This document shows positions 23,670 to 32,701 of a stretch of 35,442 bases of DNA, piece by piece. The stretch comes from Chloroflexota bacterium (GTDB lineage Bacteria; Chloroflexota; UBA5177), in the NCBI GenBank assembly GCA_025966365.1, contig JAICWV010000018.1, forward strand, positions 1-35,442. The letters are read 5' to 3'. The stretch's first letter is position 1; each line of letters begins with the position of its first letter. Position numbers and translations under genes: made by a program. The notes below the pieces were generated by a model. That model ran no database searches, was not told the origin of the DNA, and was given only the letters and a program-made list of their open reading frames with translations.

Positions 23670-23699
23670 TTGACCGGTTTTTCGGCCTACTGCTAGACT
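23670..23699 (+). promoter_or_regulatory. Promoter of tRNA-Asp
   Basis: TTGACC (23670-23675), an 18-base spacer and TAGACT (23694-23699). The start would be near 23706, six bases before the mature tRNA 5' end. It points away from the small-protein promoter, whose -35 lies about 45 bases to the left. Confidence 0.6.
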
Positions 23700-23711
23700 C
23701 GTAGGCGACGT

Positions 23712-23790
23712 GGTCCCGTGGTGTAGTCTGGTTTAACATGCCACCCTGTCAAGGTGGAGATCGCCGGTTCAAATCCGGTCGGGACCGCCA
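23712..23790 (+). tRNA. tRNA-Asp (GTC)
   Basis: A full cloverleaf. The acceptor is GGTCCCG/CGGGACC (23712-23718 with 23780-23786), the D stem GTGT/ACAT, the anticodon stem CCACC/GGTGG with loop CTGTCAA (anticodon GTC), and the T arm GCCGG-TTCAAAT-CCGGT. The discriminator G and an encoded CCA end (23788-23790) are present. The GTC anticodon reads Asp codons GAC and GAT. Confidence 0.97.
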
Positions 23791-23796
23791 CCATCT

Positions 23797-23822
23797 GCCG
23801 GCTGAAGGGCCGGCTTTTTGTT
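23797..23822 (+). terminator. Intrinsic terminator of tRNA-Asp
   Basis: GCCGGC (23797-23802) pairs with GCCGGC (23809-23814) around a six-base loop, followed by TTTTTGTT. It ends the tRNA transcript, so the glycosidase operon downstream needs its own promoter or read-through. Confidence 0.85.
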
Positions 23823-23848
23823 ACTTCTACTCGTGCCGTTGCAGTTCG

Positions 23849-23854
23849 CATAAT
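23849..23854 (+). promoter_or_regulatory. Candidate -10 box of the glycosidase operon
   Basis: CATAAT matches five of six -10 positions. No good -35 was seen at 16-18 bases. If used, transcription starts near 23861, downstream of the ATG at 23853, which supports the ATG at 23910 as the true start of the first gene. Confidence 0.25.
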
Positions 23855-23909
23855 GAGTCCATCCGCGGGGAACACAGACCTGGTTTCCTCGCAACCCAGT
23901 GGGAGATGG

Positions 23910-25685
23910 ATGCTGGTCCGCCGCGAGGAAGCAGAGTGCTTTACCTCGGATTCCTATACCCTTCGCTTCGATACGGAGCGCCCCTTCGTGACTCTGTCCG
24001 ATTCCGGTGGCAGCGTCATCGCCGAGTTGTTCGCGCTGGCGGGTGTCAACACCGAGACGGGACTGGACGACGCTGCGCGCATCGGCGAGTGGACCCGCAC
24101 CGAGAGCACGGCCAGCGTTGACTACTCGCTGGACGTCGTCAGTTCTGTCTGGGAGCGGAAGACGGTTCGCTTCCGCTGTTTTCCGACTCGTTTTCTCCAC
24201 GAGGTTGAGGTGGAGGGATGCGGCTCCCTGACGGGGATAACGTACTTTGGCGGCTACATGTCGGCTGTTCCTCGCTGGGGCTCCGGTTTCTTCCTCTCCG
24301 GCCACGCCTTCACCAGGCTTTTCAATCCGGAGCCGAACACCGAGGATCGCAACTACCTTTCGCCAGATGCCGGGTCGGTCATCGACCTCACCGGCGCGCC
24401 TCTGCCCGGCAAGCGTCATTGGTTTTTCAACCCACCGCCGTTCTGCTTCGGTGCCGAGAGCCCCACGGGCTGGATCGGATTCGGCGTCGAGACGGCGCCG
24501 GGCCAGAACCGCTTCACGGAGTATCGGTACCATGGCGCCGATGGTTTCTGGCTGTCCTTGTCATACGAGGGCCACACCGAGGTGCGAGGTACATACGTCC
24601 TTCCGGCTATCGGAGTGGATTTCGGTACGAGCGAATACGAGGTACTGGCAGCACATGCTGACGGCCTGCGGCGGGTGGGCCGGGCCCCCGATATTCACCG
24701 TGCCAGGCCGGAGTGGTGGTCGCGGCCGATGTTCTGCGGCTGGGGCGCCCAGTGTGCCCGGGCGGCGGACGAGTTGGGTCGTGAGAGCCCGCGCGCATTT
24801 CTTGCAGCCATGGCTCACGCTCGGGACTACGCTCGCCAGACCGAGTACGAGAGCTTTCTCTCCACACTGGCGTCTCATGGAATCCGGCCCGGAACCGTGG
24901 TGCTCGACGACAAGTGGCAGAGCACATACGGAGAGAACGAGGTCGACAGTGAGAAATGGCCGGACTTGCCCGGGTTTGTTGCCCGGAGGCATGCCCAGGG
25001 CCAGCGCGTGCTGCTCTGGCTCAAGGCCTGGGACCGTGAGGGCGTTCCCGATGAGGAGTGCATCCGAAACGCGGCAGGTTTGCCGCTCTCGGTCGACCCG
25101 ACCAATCCCGCCTTCGAAACTCGCCTTCGCGCGTCAGTGCGCCGGATGCTGGGACCGGACGGATACGACGCTGACGGTTTCAAGATCGACTTCACCCACC
25201 GGATCCCGGTGGGTCCGTCCCTTGGGCTGCACGGGGACACGTGGGGGCTGGAGCTGATGAAGCGTTATCTGGAGATCATCTACGACGAGGCCAAACGGGT
25301 GAAAGACGAGTCCCTGGTGATGACACACACACCCAATCCCTATCTGGCCGATGTCACGGACATGATCCGACTGAACGATATGCTCGATCTAACCAGGCTG
25401 GATGACCCGACGGCGGGAATGGATATCGGGCGAACTCTGACCCACCGTGCGGCCGTGGCCCGAATTGCCTGCCCGGATGCCCTGATCGACACTGACAACT
25501 GGCCGGTTCGCAGCCGAGCCGTCTGGCGCGACTACGCACGGCTACAGCCGTCTCTGGGCGTGCCCTCTCTGTACTTCTCAACCGAGATCGACTTGACCGG
25601 CGAGCCGTTGGAAGAAACCGACTACGAACTTATCCGTGAGGCATGGAATGGTATCAATAGCCCCTGTCCCGCCGGGACCGGATAG
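23910..25685 (+). CDS. TIM-barrel glycoside hydrolase of GH31/GH36 type
   Basis: 591 residues: an N-terminal beta-rich domain (about 1-270), then a catalytic barrel beginning near VVLDDKWQSTYGEN and KWPDLPGFVARRHAQGQRVL. The strand YDADGFKIDF carries the likely nucleophile D427 (KxD, as in GH31/GH36/GH27 retaining alpha-glycosidases). DTDNWP (D527/D529) may hold the acid/base, but I cannot fix it. Substrate could be alpha-galactoside, alpha-glucoside or another alpha-linked sugar. No signal peptide. The start at 23910 is preferred for GGGAG four bases upstream; ATG 23853 would add 19 residues but has no ribosome site. It opens the glycan operon and overlaps the next gene by 38 bases. Confidence 0.78.
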   Translation: MLVRREEAECFTSDSYTLRFDTERPFVTLSDSGGSVIAELFALAGVNTETGLDDAARIGEWTRTESTASVDYSLDVVSSVWERKTVRFRCFPTRFLHEVEVEGCGSLTGITYFGGYMSAVPRWGSGFFLSGHAFTRLFNPEPNTEDRNYLSPDAGSVIDLTGAPLPGKRHWFFNPPPFCFGAESPTGWIGFGVETAPGQNRFTEYRYHGADGFWLSLSYEGHTEVRGTYVLPAIGVDFGTSEYEVLAAHADGLRRVGRAPDIHRARPEWWSRPMFCGWGAQCARAADELGRESPRAFLAAMAHARDYARQTEYESFLSTLASHGIRPGTVVLDDKWQSTYGENEVDSEKWPDLPGFVARRHAQGQRVLLWLKAWDREGVPDEECIRNAAGLPLSVDPTNPAFETRLRASVRRMLGPDGYDADGFKIDFTHRIPVGPSLGLHGDTWGLELMKRYLEIIYDEAKRVKDESLVMTHTPNPYLADVTDMIRLNDMLDLTRLDDPTAGMDIGRTLTHRAAVARIACPDALIDTDNWPVRSRAVWRDYARLQPSLGVPSLYFSTEIDLTGEPLEETDYELIREAWNGINSPCPAGTG

Positions 25686-28386
25686 CGCCGCCGGGCACCT
25701 GCCCTTCTATCGGCTGTTTCTGGTTCATCACACCCACTGGGATCGTGAGTGGTGGGCCACCTATCAGGACTTTCGGGTACGGTTGGTGGACCTGATCGAC
25801 ACGCTCCTCGATACCCTCGATCGCGTGCCCGACTTTGACAACTTCCTGCTGGACGGTCAGACGGTCGTGCTGGATGACTACCTCGAAATCCGGCCGGAAA
25901 ACCGCGAGCGACTGATCCGGCACATTCGAACCGGACGGATTCAGTGCGGTCCCTGGTACATCCTGCCCGACGAGTTCCTGGTCAGCGGAGAATCTCACAT
26001 CCGGAATCTCTGGCTCGGGATCAGAATCGGTCGCAAGCTCGATGTGCCTCTCCTGCGGATCGGCTACACGCCGGACCTATTCGGGCACATAAGCCAGATG
26101 CCCCAGATTCTTCGCGGGTTCGGCATCGACAACGCCTTCGTCTGGCGGGGACGGGGTGGCCAGCCAGGTCAGGTGAAGCAGGAGTTCCTGTGGCGGTCAC
26201 CGGACGGAAGCGAGGTGCTGGCGCATTGGTTTCCGAACGGCTACTACCAGATGCCGTTCCTGCACTTCGGCAATCCGGACCGACCCTATGAGGACAAGTT
26301 GGGCCGGATTCGACAGGCGATGGAGGACTTTGGAGCTCGGGCCTCGACCGGCGCCCTTCTCCTGCCGTACGGGGGAGATCACCGGCCAATCGATCCCGAC
26401 CTTCCCGCCAAGATCCGCGAGGCCAACGCCCAGATCGAGGGGGAGGGCGAGGTCATCTGGGCCACGCCGGAGGAGTACCTGGGCGCGGTTCGAGAGGCAC
26501 AGCCAGAGCTCGCGATCGAATCCGGAGAGCTCAGAGCCTTTGGACCGGCGTTCCCCCTCGTTCTACCTGGCGTCCTTTCTACACGACTCTATCTCAAGCG
26601 TCGTAACGCCCTGGGACAGATGTGGCTGGAGCGGATGGCGGAGCCGATGTCGGCGCGAGCCTGGCTGGCAGGAGGACGCTACGACGCGGGTTTTCTCTGG
26701 AAGGCCTGGGAGCTTCTGGTGCAAAACCACCCGCATGACAGCATTTGTGGCTGCAGCATCGATCAGGTGCACCGAGAGATGCTTCCCCGATTCGACCAGT
26801 CTCGGCAGATTGCGGAAGTGCTCACGCGCCGGGCGGCTGCGACCATTGCCGAATCCATAGACACCTCGTCGTTCCGTGAGGGCGATCGGGCTATTGTCGC
26901 CCACAACACCGTGCCTCTCTCTCGCACAGGGTGGGTGTCTGTCTGGATCCCACGCGACCGCACTATCTCCCCACGGAGCCACGTCTTGCTGGATAGCCGC
27001 GGGACAGAAACTCCCTTTCAGACCCGTGATGTGGAGGGCGTGGTCCCGACCAGCGACCGATACCTCTGGACCGAAGTCGGCTTCGCAGCCGAGGCCGTGC
27101 CTGGACTGGGACATCGTACCTATCGGCTGACGCAGCGAGAGATTCCCCTGGACGTCAAGCAGGTGTTTTTCACGAGCAGGCACCCCACCGCCCGCTACAA
27201 AGGGAGTCTGCAGGTAAGCGATCTCAGCGTGGGGGATAACTCGCTTGAGAACCGTTACCTGCGCGTCGAGGTGAATCCGGATACCGGCGAGCTCGCGGTG
27301 ACCGACAAGCGCAGTGGCAGCGTCTACCCGCGACTGCACACCTTCCGAGACGGTGGAGACGCCGGGGACGCGTACAACTATTCTCAGCCGCTGAACGACC
27401 TGGTGCGACATTCGGCGGGACAGGCTCGCGTGCACGTGTCGGTGGCAGTGGCGGGATACGCTCGTGCGACGTTGCGCGTTGATCTCGACTGGCTCCTGCC
27501 GGAATCGCTGACGCCCGACCGGCTCAGCCGCAGCGCCCTGGACCTCCCGACGCGGATCTCTTCGTTTGTCACGCTCACCTCCGGAGTCCCGCGCGTCGAT
27601 ATAGAGTCCGAGTGGGACAACGTTTCCTGCGATCATCGCCTCCAGGCTCTCTTTCCCCTGGGGGCTGCGGTGGAGCAATCCGCTGCGCTCGGCGATTTTG
27701 TCGTGGAGGAGCGGCCGGTCGCTCCCCCCGACCCCGGGAACGGCTGGCCGGAACCGCCTGTTCCAACCGCCCCCAACTCCGGGTGGGTCAGCGTGTGCAG
27801 CGGCGCTCTCGGTCTCACCATCGCCAACCGGGGGCTTCCGGAGTACGAGGTACTGCCGGACGGCACGGTCGCGTTGACGGTACTTCGCTCGGTGGGCTGG
27901 CTATCGCGGGAGGACATTCTGTCCCGGGTGGGCGGAGCCGGGCCGGAAACGCCCGCCCCCGATGCGCAGTGCCTCGGACTCAACCTCGTCAGTTACAGCA
28001 TCATTCCTCATGCCCGGGACTGGCTTACCTCGGCCGCCTATCGCGAAGCAGAGTCGTATCTGTCCCCCTTCTATGGATCGGAAACCGGGATTCACCCGGG
28101 GACGGATTCGCTCGACGGAGGAATGACCGAACTGGAAGGTGATCATACGCTGGTGAGCAGCGCGCTCAAGAAAGCCGAGGACGGAGAACGCCTTGTGCTC
28201 CGCGCCTGGAACGCGGCACGCGATGAGACGGTGGCCTGGCTGAGGCTGGGCCGCAGGCCACGCACCGCCCGGCGGGCCGACCTTCGGGAGGAGGTGGATG
28301 ACGCGCTTCTGCCGATGGACGCTGAGGGGCGGGTCCGGATTTCGGCCGGACCGGCTGAGATCGTGACTGTCATCGTGGAATTTTGA
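25648..28386 (+). CDS. GH38 alpha-mannosidase (first copy)
   Basis: 912 residues, the length of full GH38 enzymes. The catalytic domain starts at once: HTHWDREWW (zinc ligands H28/H30 region and D32), then GYTPDLFGHISQMPQIL with nucleophile D143. FVWRGRGGQPG and NHPHDSICGCSIDQVHREM (third zinc-site region) follow, with the beta-sandwich domains beyond residue 400. It removes alpha-linked mannose from oligosaccharide non-reducing ends, in the cytoplasm by absence of a signal peptide. ATG 25648 follows GAGG by six bases; a GTG at 25636 is possible. It overlaps the preceding gene by 38 bases and its stop shares a base with the next start, so the genes are tightly coupled. It is clearly diverged from the second GH38 in this operon. 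Confidence 0.93.
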   Translation: MVSIAPVPPGPDSAAGHLPFYRLFLVHHTHWDREWWATYQDFRVRLVDLIDTLLDTLDRVPDFDNFLLDGQTVVLDDYLEIRPENRERLIRHIRTGRIQCGPWYILPDEFLVSGESHIRNLWLGIRIGRKLDVPLLRIGYTPDLFGHISQMPQILRGFGIDNAFVWRGRGGQPGQVKQEFLWRSPDGSEVLAHWFPNGYYQMPFLHFGNPDRPYEDKLGRIRQAMEDFGARASTGALLLPYGGDHRPIDPDLPAKIREANAQIEGEGEVIWATPEEYLGAVREAQPELAIESGELRAFGPAFPLVLPGVLSTRLYLKRRNALGQMWLERMAEPMSARAWLAGGRYDAGFLWKAWELLVQNHPHDSICGCSIDQVHREMLPRFDQSRQIAEVLTRRAAATIAESIDTSSFREGDRAIVAHNTVPLSRTGWVSVWIPRDRTISPRSHVLLDSRGTETPFQTRDVEGVVPTSDRYLWTEVGFAAEAVPGLGHRTYRLTQREIPLDVKQVFFTSRHPTARYKGSLQVSDLSVGDNSLENRYLRVEVNPDTGELAVTDKRSGSVYPRLHTFRDGGDAGDAYNYSQPLNDLVRHSAGQARVHVSVAVAGYARATLRVDLDWLLPESLTPDRLSRSALDLPTRISSFVTLTSGVPRVDIESEWDNVSCDHRLQALFPLGAAVEQSAALGDFVVEERPVAPPDPGNGWPEPPVPTAPNSGWVSVCSGALGLTIANRGLPEYEVLPDGTVALTVLRSVGWLSREDILSRVGGAGPETPAPDAQCLGLNLVSYSIIPHARDWLTSAAYREAESYLSPFYGSETGIHPGTDSLDGGMTELEGDHTLVSSALKKAEDGERLVLRAWNAARDETVAWLRLGRRPRTARRADLREEVDDALLPMDAEGRVRISAGPAEIVTVIVEF

Positions 28387-29903
28387 TGAGTGTTGGGAGG
28401 ACCGCTCTGGAGCTGCTCGGGGTTGACGTGGGCACGACACACTGCAAGGCTGCTGTCTACGATCCGGCGGGCAGGTGCACAGCCCTCGCCTCCGGTCCGA
28501 CTCCGGTGCGGCAGGACACTGGCGGCCGGCCCTTTATCGGTCCGGATGCGCTGTGGGCGTGCGTGGCCTCCTTGATCACGAAAGCTGCAGACGGGATGCA
28601 GCTGGGGATCGTGGGCGTGGCGGGTATGGCGGAGGCCGGTCTCCTCGTGGATCGAGCCACCGGCATTCCCCGCTCCGAGATCATCCCCTGGTATGACTCC
28701 CGCTCCTCCGTCCAGGCTGACCGGATGGAGATGATGGAGCCGGCCAAGACCGGATTCCGCCGATCGGGTTTGCATCCCAGCTTCAAGTACGGGCTGGCGA
28801 AAATCCTCTGGCTCAGAGATCGCGACGAGACGGCACTGGAAGGCTCTGTCTGGCTGTCTGTGCCTGATTACATTGTCTACCGGTTGACGGGGCACATGGT
28901 GACGGACCCGTCCCTCGCCGCCCGGACCTATGCCTACTGTGTTCCCGGCAGCCAGTGGGACCAGGCCTGGATCGAGCGGCTGGGTCTTGCTCCCTCCATG
29001 TTTCCGCCCGTACTGCCCAGCGGTGTCCCTGTCGGTGGGGCCGATGGCGTCGGGGCGGCGGAGTGCGGTCTCGCCTCTGGGACCCCGGTCGCCGTGTCCG
29101 GTCACGATCATATCTGCGCACTTGCCGGCGTTGGAATCACGAACAGCGGACCGGTCCTGGATTCCATGGGGACCGCTGAGTCACTGATGGGGGTGATGCC
29201 GCGGTGGGACGACCGCGCCTACGACTCGGGGCTGACCGAGGCTCCCTGCGTCCTTCCCGGCCGATACTGCTGGCTGGGCGGGCTGCCCGCGTCGGGCGGA
29301 TCCATCGAGTGGCTACGGGCGCAACTGGGTGAACGTCCGGTCCCGTATTTGGAGCTCGAGCGCCTGGCGGCTGACGCCGGCCCCGAACCCACCGGCATTA
29401 TCTATTTCCCGTACCTCTCCGGCAGTGGAGCACCTCGACACGACCAGAACGTACGAGCCGCGTTTCTCGGGCTGAGCGCCCGCCACGGTCGCGGAGACCT
29501 GATTCGCGCCGTCATGGAGGGCACCGCCTATCAGTCGCTCTCGATCCTGTATGCGGCCCGGGACCTGACCGGCGTGGATGCGTCCGAGGTACTGGCGGTC
29601 GGGGGCGGTACCAGGAGCCGCGAATGGCTCCAGATCAAGGCGGACGTCAGCGGGAAGCGGCACCTCGTCCCGGAAGACGAGGAGGCGGCAGTTCGCGGTG
29701 CTGCCTTCACCGCCGCCCTCGGCGCCGGTCTGCTCGACCTCGATTCCCTGCCCATGGCCGGCGGGGTGACGGCATTTGACCCGGATGCCGAGAGGCACGC
29801 CCGATACCTCGAGCACTTCGAGACCGAATTCGTTCCCTTTCAGCGCCCGCTTCGGACTCTGGACGCATCGGGAACAGCAGCAACGAGCCTGGCCCATGCC
29901 TGA
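28386..29903 (+). CDS. FGGY-family carbohydrate kinase
   Basis: 505 residues with the two-domain actin-like fold. The N-terminal phosphate motif is LGVDVGTTHCKAAVYD (Asp14), the substrate domain contains GMAEAGLLVD and PWYDSRS, the central SGHDHICALAGVG and LDSMGTAES form the ATP phosphate 2 region, and PYLSGSGAPRHDQNVRAAFL plus VLAVGGGTRSREWLQIKAD are the FGGY C-terminal signatures. FGGY kinases phosphorylate ketoses, polyols or sugar acids (xylulose, gluconate, glycerol and others); mannose and GlcNAc are usually left to ROK or hexokinase types, so its substrate here is puzzling. The ATG shares one base with the GH38 stop (TGATG). It overlaps the GH84 gene by eight bases. Confidence 0.9.
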   Translation: MSVGRTALELLGVDVGTTHCKAAVYDPAGRCTALASGPTPVRQDTGGRPFIGPDALWACVASLITKAADGMQLGIVGVAGMAEAGLLVDRATGIPRSEIIPWYDSRSSVQADRMEMMEPAKTGFRRSGLHPSFKYGLAKILWLRDRDETALEGSVWLSVPDYIVYRLTGHMVTDPSLAARTYAYCVPGSQWDQAWIERLGLAPSMFPPVLPSGVPVGGADGVGAAECGLASGTPVAVSGHDHICALAGVGITNSGPVLDSMGTAESLMGVMPRWDDRAYDSGLTEAPCVLPGRYCWLGGLPASGGSIEWLRAQLGERPVPYLELERLAADAGPEPTGIIYFPYLSGSGAPRHDQNVRAAFLGLSARHGRGDLIRAVMEGTAYQSLSILYAARDLTGVDASEVLAVGGGTRSREWLQIKADVSGKRHLVPEDEEAAVRGAAFTAALGAGLLDLDSLPMAGGVTAFDPDAERHARYLEHFETEFVPFQRPLRTLDASGTAATSLAHA

Positions 29904-31323
29904 GTCACCGTTCGCTATCCGGGGAGTCATCGAAGGCTTCTATGGAACGTACTACACGTTTCCCGAACGCAACGATCTGATCCGGTTCCTCGGACGACAC
30001 GGCTTTAACTTTTATGCGTACGGACCCAAGAACGACCGGCAGCACCGCATGCGTTGGTGGGACCCCTACCCTCCGGAAGTCCTGAGGCAGTTCGGACGGA
30101 CGATCGGCATCGCGCGTGACGTCGGAGTCGACTTTTGCTACACGATATCCTTCGGTGTACCGCCCAGCTATGCCACCGCCGAGGACTTTGACGCGGTTAC
30201 CGAGAAGCTCCGGCACTTCTACGACATGGGCTGCCGAAACTTCGGCATCCTCCTCGACGACTCGCCCACCGGGTTCTCCCACGAGGCCAATCGCAGGGCC
30301 TTTCCCTCCGTCGCAGCTGCCCATGCCGACTTTTGCAACCGCACCCTTGCCTGGCTCAGGACGCTGCCGGAGCATTGCTCGCTGCTTATGGCCCCGACCG
30401 AATATTTCGGGTTTCCTCCCTTTACCGAGTATTTGCACGACCTGGGGCGGCTCCTGGACCCTGGCATTGCTGTCTGCTACACGGGCAGGAACATCTGCGT
30501 GCCTACCCTCACCGTTGCCGATGCCGACGCGTTCGCGGCAGTCGTTGGGCGCAAGCCCCTCGTCTGGGACAACTATCCGGTTAACGATCTGCAGATGAAG
30601 CCGCAGCTTCACCTGGGCCCGCTCGAGGGGCGCGATCCACACCTGCCGGAAGCAGTGATGGGGATGCTGTTCAATCCCATGCTGCAGGCGGAAGCATCCA
30701 AGATTCCGTTGCTCACGATTGCGGAATATCTCACAGACCCTCTCGGCTACAATCCGACTGCCGCCTGGGAGCGTGCAATTCGCGCGGTGGCGGGCGACCG
30801 CGGCTACGGCGCGATGCACGTTTTCGCCGAGAATTGTCTGGGCTCATGCCTGCATGCGGAGGAGGCCCCCCTGACTGATCGCCTCACCTCTGCGGCGCTG
30901 TCGGCGATCCAGGCCGGCGAGCGCGTGGATGACAGTGCGTCGGTGGCTGCCTTGAGCGAGTACCTGGACCGCGTCGACGAGTCCATCTACAACATTCGCA
31001 ACCGCATGCCCAATACCACGCTGCGTCAAAACATCCTTCCCTGGGTCGAATCACTCGACGAGAAGTTGTGGCTGGGTCGCCGCGCCCTCAGCGTCCTTCG
31101 AGCGCGGCAGGATGGCGAGGACACTGCCCGGGTTTTAGCCGGGTTGAAAGAGTCAATCGGCGAGGTGCGTTCCAATCCGAGAAGTGTTGGGGGCACGCAA
31201 TTGGCGGCGCTGGGCGAATATGTGTACCGGCTGGTCGAGGATGTGGCCGGCGGTGAGGAACCCCGGGTTCCTGAACCGCAGCGGCATGAATACGGAGGGG
31301 CGGCTTTCGCCGCCGATCGGTAG
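29896..31323 (+). CDS. GH84 beta-N-acetylglucosaminidase
   Basis: 475 residues. The barrel begins at once with RGVIEGFYGTYYT, the hallmark of GH84 (O-GlcNAcase/NagJ family), followed by NFYAYGPKNDRQHR. The adjacent catalytic Asp pair D121-D122 lies in GILLDDSPTGF; the enzymes work by substrate-assisted catalysis through the N-acetyl group. The loop PLVWDNYPVND is also typical. The C-terminal 120 residues are helical. No signal peptide is present, so it should act in the cytoplasm on GlcNAc-containing oligosaccharides. The ATG at 29896 lies eight bases inside the kinase stop; the longer frame upstream is kinase sequence in another frame. Its neighbours suggest work on N-glycan-like fragments. 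Confidence 0.9.
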   Translation: MPESPFAIRGVIEGFYGTYYTFPERNDLIRFLGRHGFNFYAYGPKNDRQHRMRWWDPYPPEVLRQFGRTIGIARDVGVDFCYTISFGVPPSYATAEDFDAVTEKLRHFYDMGCRNFGILLDDSPTGFSHEANRRAFPSVAAAHADFCNRTLAWLRTLPEHCSLLMAPTEYFGFPPFTEYLHDLGRLLDPGIAVCYTGRNICVPTLTVADADAFAAVVGRKPLVWDNYPVNDLQMKPQLHLGPLEGRDPHLPEAVMGMLFNPMLQAEASKIPLLTIAEYLTDPLGYNPTAAWERAIRAVAGDRGYGAMHVFAENCLGSCLHAEEAPLTDRLTSAALSAIQAGERVDDSASVAALSEYLDRVDESIYNIRNRMPNTTLRQNILPWVESLDEKLWLGRRALSVLRARQDGEDTARVLAGLKESIGEVRSNPRSVGGTQLAALGEYVYRLVEDVAGGEEPRVPEPQRHEYGGAAFAADR

Positions 31324-31329
31324 CCGCTC

Positions 31330-32640
31330 ATGGCGTTCGTGTCTCCCTCGCCGGTACTGGACCGTGCCCGTGATGAAGCCGAAGGCATCCTTCTGGGTAA
31401 CGGGGGAGAACTCGGTCTCCTTGGGTCCAGCACCGCCTATCAGCAGGTATGGGCACGGGACAGCATGATATGCGGGCTGGGCCTCCTGCTGGGGCGGGAT
31501 CCGGAAGGAGAGCGGATCTACACTCGCTCGCTGGAGACCCTTCGCCGCTACCAATCCCCGCTGGGCCGGATACCGCACAACGTCGGTAGGGCCAATGTAT
31601 CGGACCCTGCTCTGATCGCCCACGGCGGACGGCTGGAGGGAGAGAACATCGTCATCGACACCATCCACGCCGGGTGTGTCGACGGCGCCCTCTGGTATAT
31701 CGTCGGCCATTACCTGCGCTACATCGCGACCGGCGAGATTGAGTTGACGAATACGGCCTGGGACAGCCTGGAGCAAGCGCTCCTCTGGCTCCGGTATCAG
31801 GACTCCAATGAGTGCGGTCTCATCGAAGTGCACGAGGCCATGGACTGGGCCGATCTCTTCGTCAACCGCTACAACGTTCTGTACGACAACGTCCTTTACT
31901 TTGCCGCGTGGAACGCTATGGCCATTCTGGCCGAGGCAACGGGACGGCCCGCGAAGCAGTATCGGCGCACTGCTCGAGACGTGCGGCGCAAGGTCAACGC
32001 CGTACTCTGGGTCGGCCCTGAAGAGCCCCGAGACTGGGAGTGGATTGCCGAAGAGCGGCGCGAGTGGCTGTACACCTTGCGCCGCATCGAGACCGAGCTG
32101 GTCGAGCGACCGTTCTATCTGCCCTACGTCGCGTTTCGCGACTACGCGGACCGGCTGGACACTCTCGGAAATCTCCTGGCCATCATTACCGGTGTCGCGG
32201 ATGAGATCAAGTCGAAGAAAATTCTGGATTACATTGCCGCCACCGGGTTGAACCGGCCCCGGCCCGTGCGCGCACTCTATCCGGTCATCAATCCGGGCGA
32301 GCGCGATTGGCGCGACTACTATCGCGTCCGCAACCTCAACCTGCCCAATCACTACCACAACGGAGGGGCCTGGCCCTTTATCGGGGGTTTTTATGTTGCG
32401 GCACTGGTCCAGGCGGGCCGGCAGGACGAAGCCCGTGATGAGCTGGACCACCTGACCGCCATGGTCCGAGTCGGAAAGACGCGGGAGTGGGGTTTCAACG
32501 AGTGGTTTCATGGACTTTCCGGCGAACCGATGGGATACGATGGTCAGTCCTGGTCGGCGGCACTCTACCTGTTCGCGCTGGAAGCGGTTCGGCGGGGAAG
32601 CGTGCCTATGTTTGGAGAAGAACGCTGGGCGTGCGAGTGA
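31330..32640 (+). CDS. Six-hairpin glycosidase (debranching-enzyme/GH100-like)
   Basis: 436 residues predicted to form an (alpha/alpha)6 barrel. Motifs include NGGELGLLGSSTAYQQVW followed by ARDSMI, then VDGALWYIVGHYLRY, ALLWLRYQDSNECGLIEVHE, MDWADLFVNRYNVLYDNVLY, NGGAWPFIGGFYVAAL and GFNEWFHGLSGEPMGYDGQSW. These resemble amylo-alpha-1,6-glucosidase C-domains, neutral invertases (GH100) and GH63 glucosidases. The acidic residues in EVHEAMDWAD and FNEWFHG are candidate catalytic groups. Exact family and sugar are not settled. It starts six bases after the GH84 stop with no strong ribosome site, so translation may depend on the upstream gene. No signal peptide. Confidence 0.75.
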   Translation: MAFVSPSPVLDRARDEAEGILLGNGGELGLLGSSTAYQQVWARDSMICGLGLLLGRDPEGERIYTRSLETLRRYQSPLGRIPHNVGRANVSDPALIAHGGRLEGENIVIDTIHAGCVDGALWYIVGHYLRYIATGEIELTNTAWDSLEQALLWLRYQDSNECGLIEVHEAMDWADLFVNRYNVLYDNVLYFAAWNAMAILAEATGRPAKQYRRTARDVRRKVNAVLWVGPEEPRDWEWIAEERREWLYTLRRIETELVERPFYLPYVAFRDYADRLDTLGNLLAIITGVADEIKSKKILDYIAATGLNRPRPVRALYPVINPGERDWRDYYRVRNLNLPNHYHNGGAWPFIGGFYVAALVQAGRQDEARDELDHLTAMVRVGKTREWGFNEWFHGLSGEPMGYDGQSWSAALYLFALEAVRRGSVPMFGEERWACE

Positions 32641-32701
32641 AAGAATGTTTGATCCGCCCGGCCGTGAGCCGCCGGCGGGGTCAGGATAGACGAGGAATCA
32701 G

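Noticed and set aside
23754-23852. Glycosidase start inside tRNA-Asp
   Set aside because: The open frame reaches into the tRNA and its terminator; a start downstream is required.
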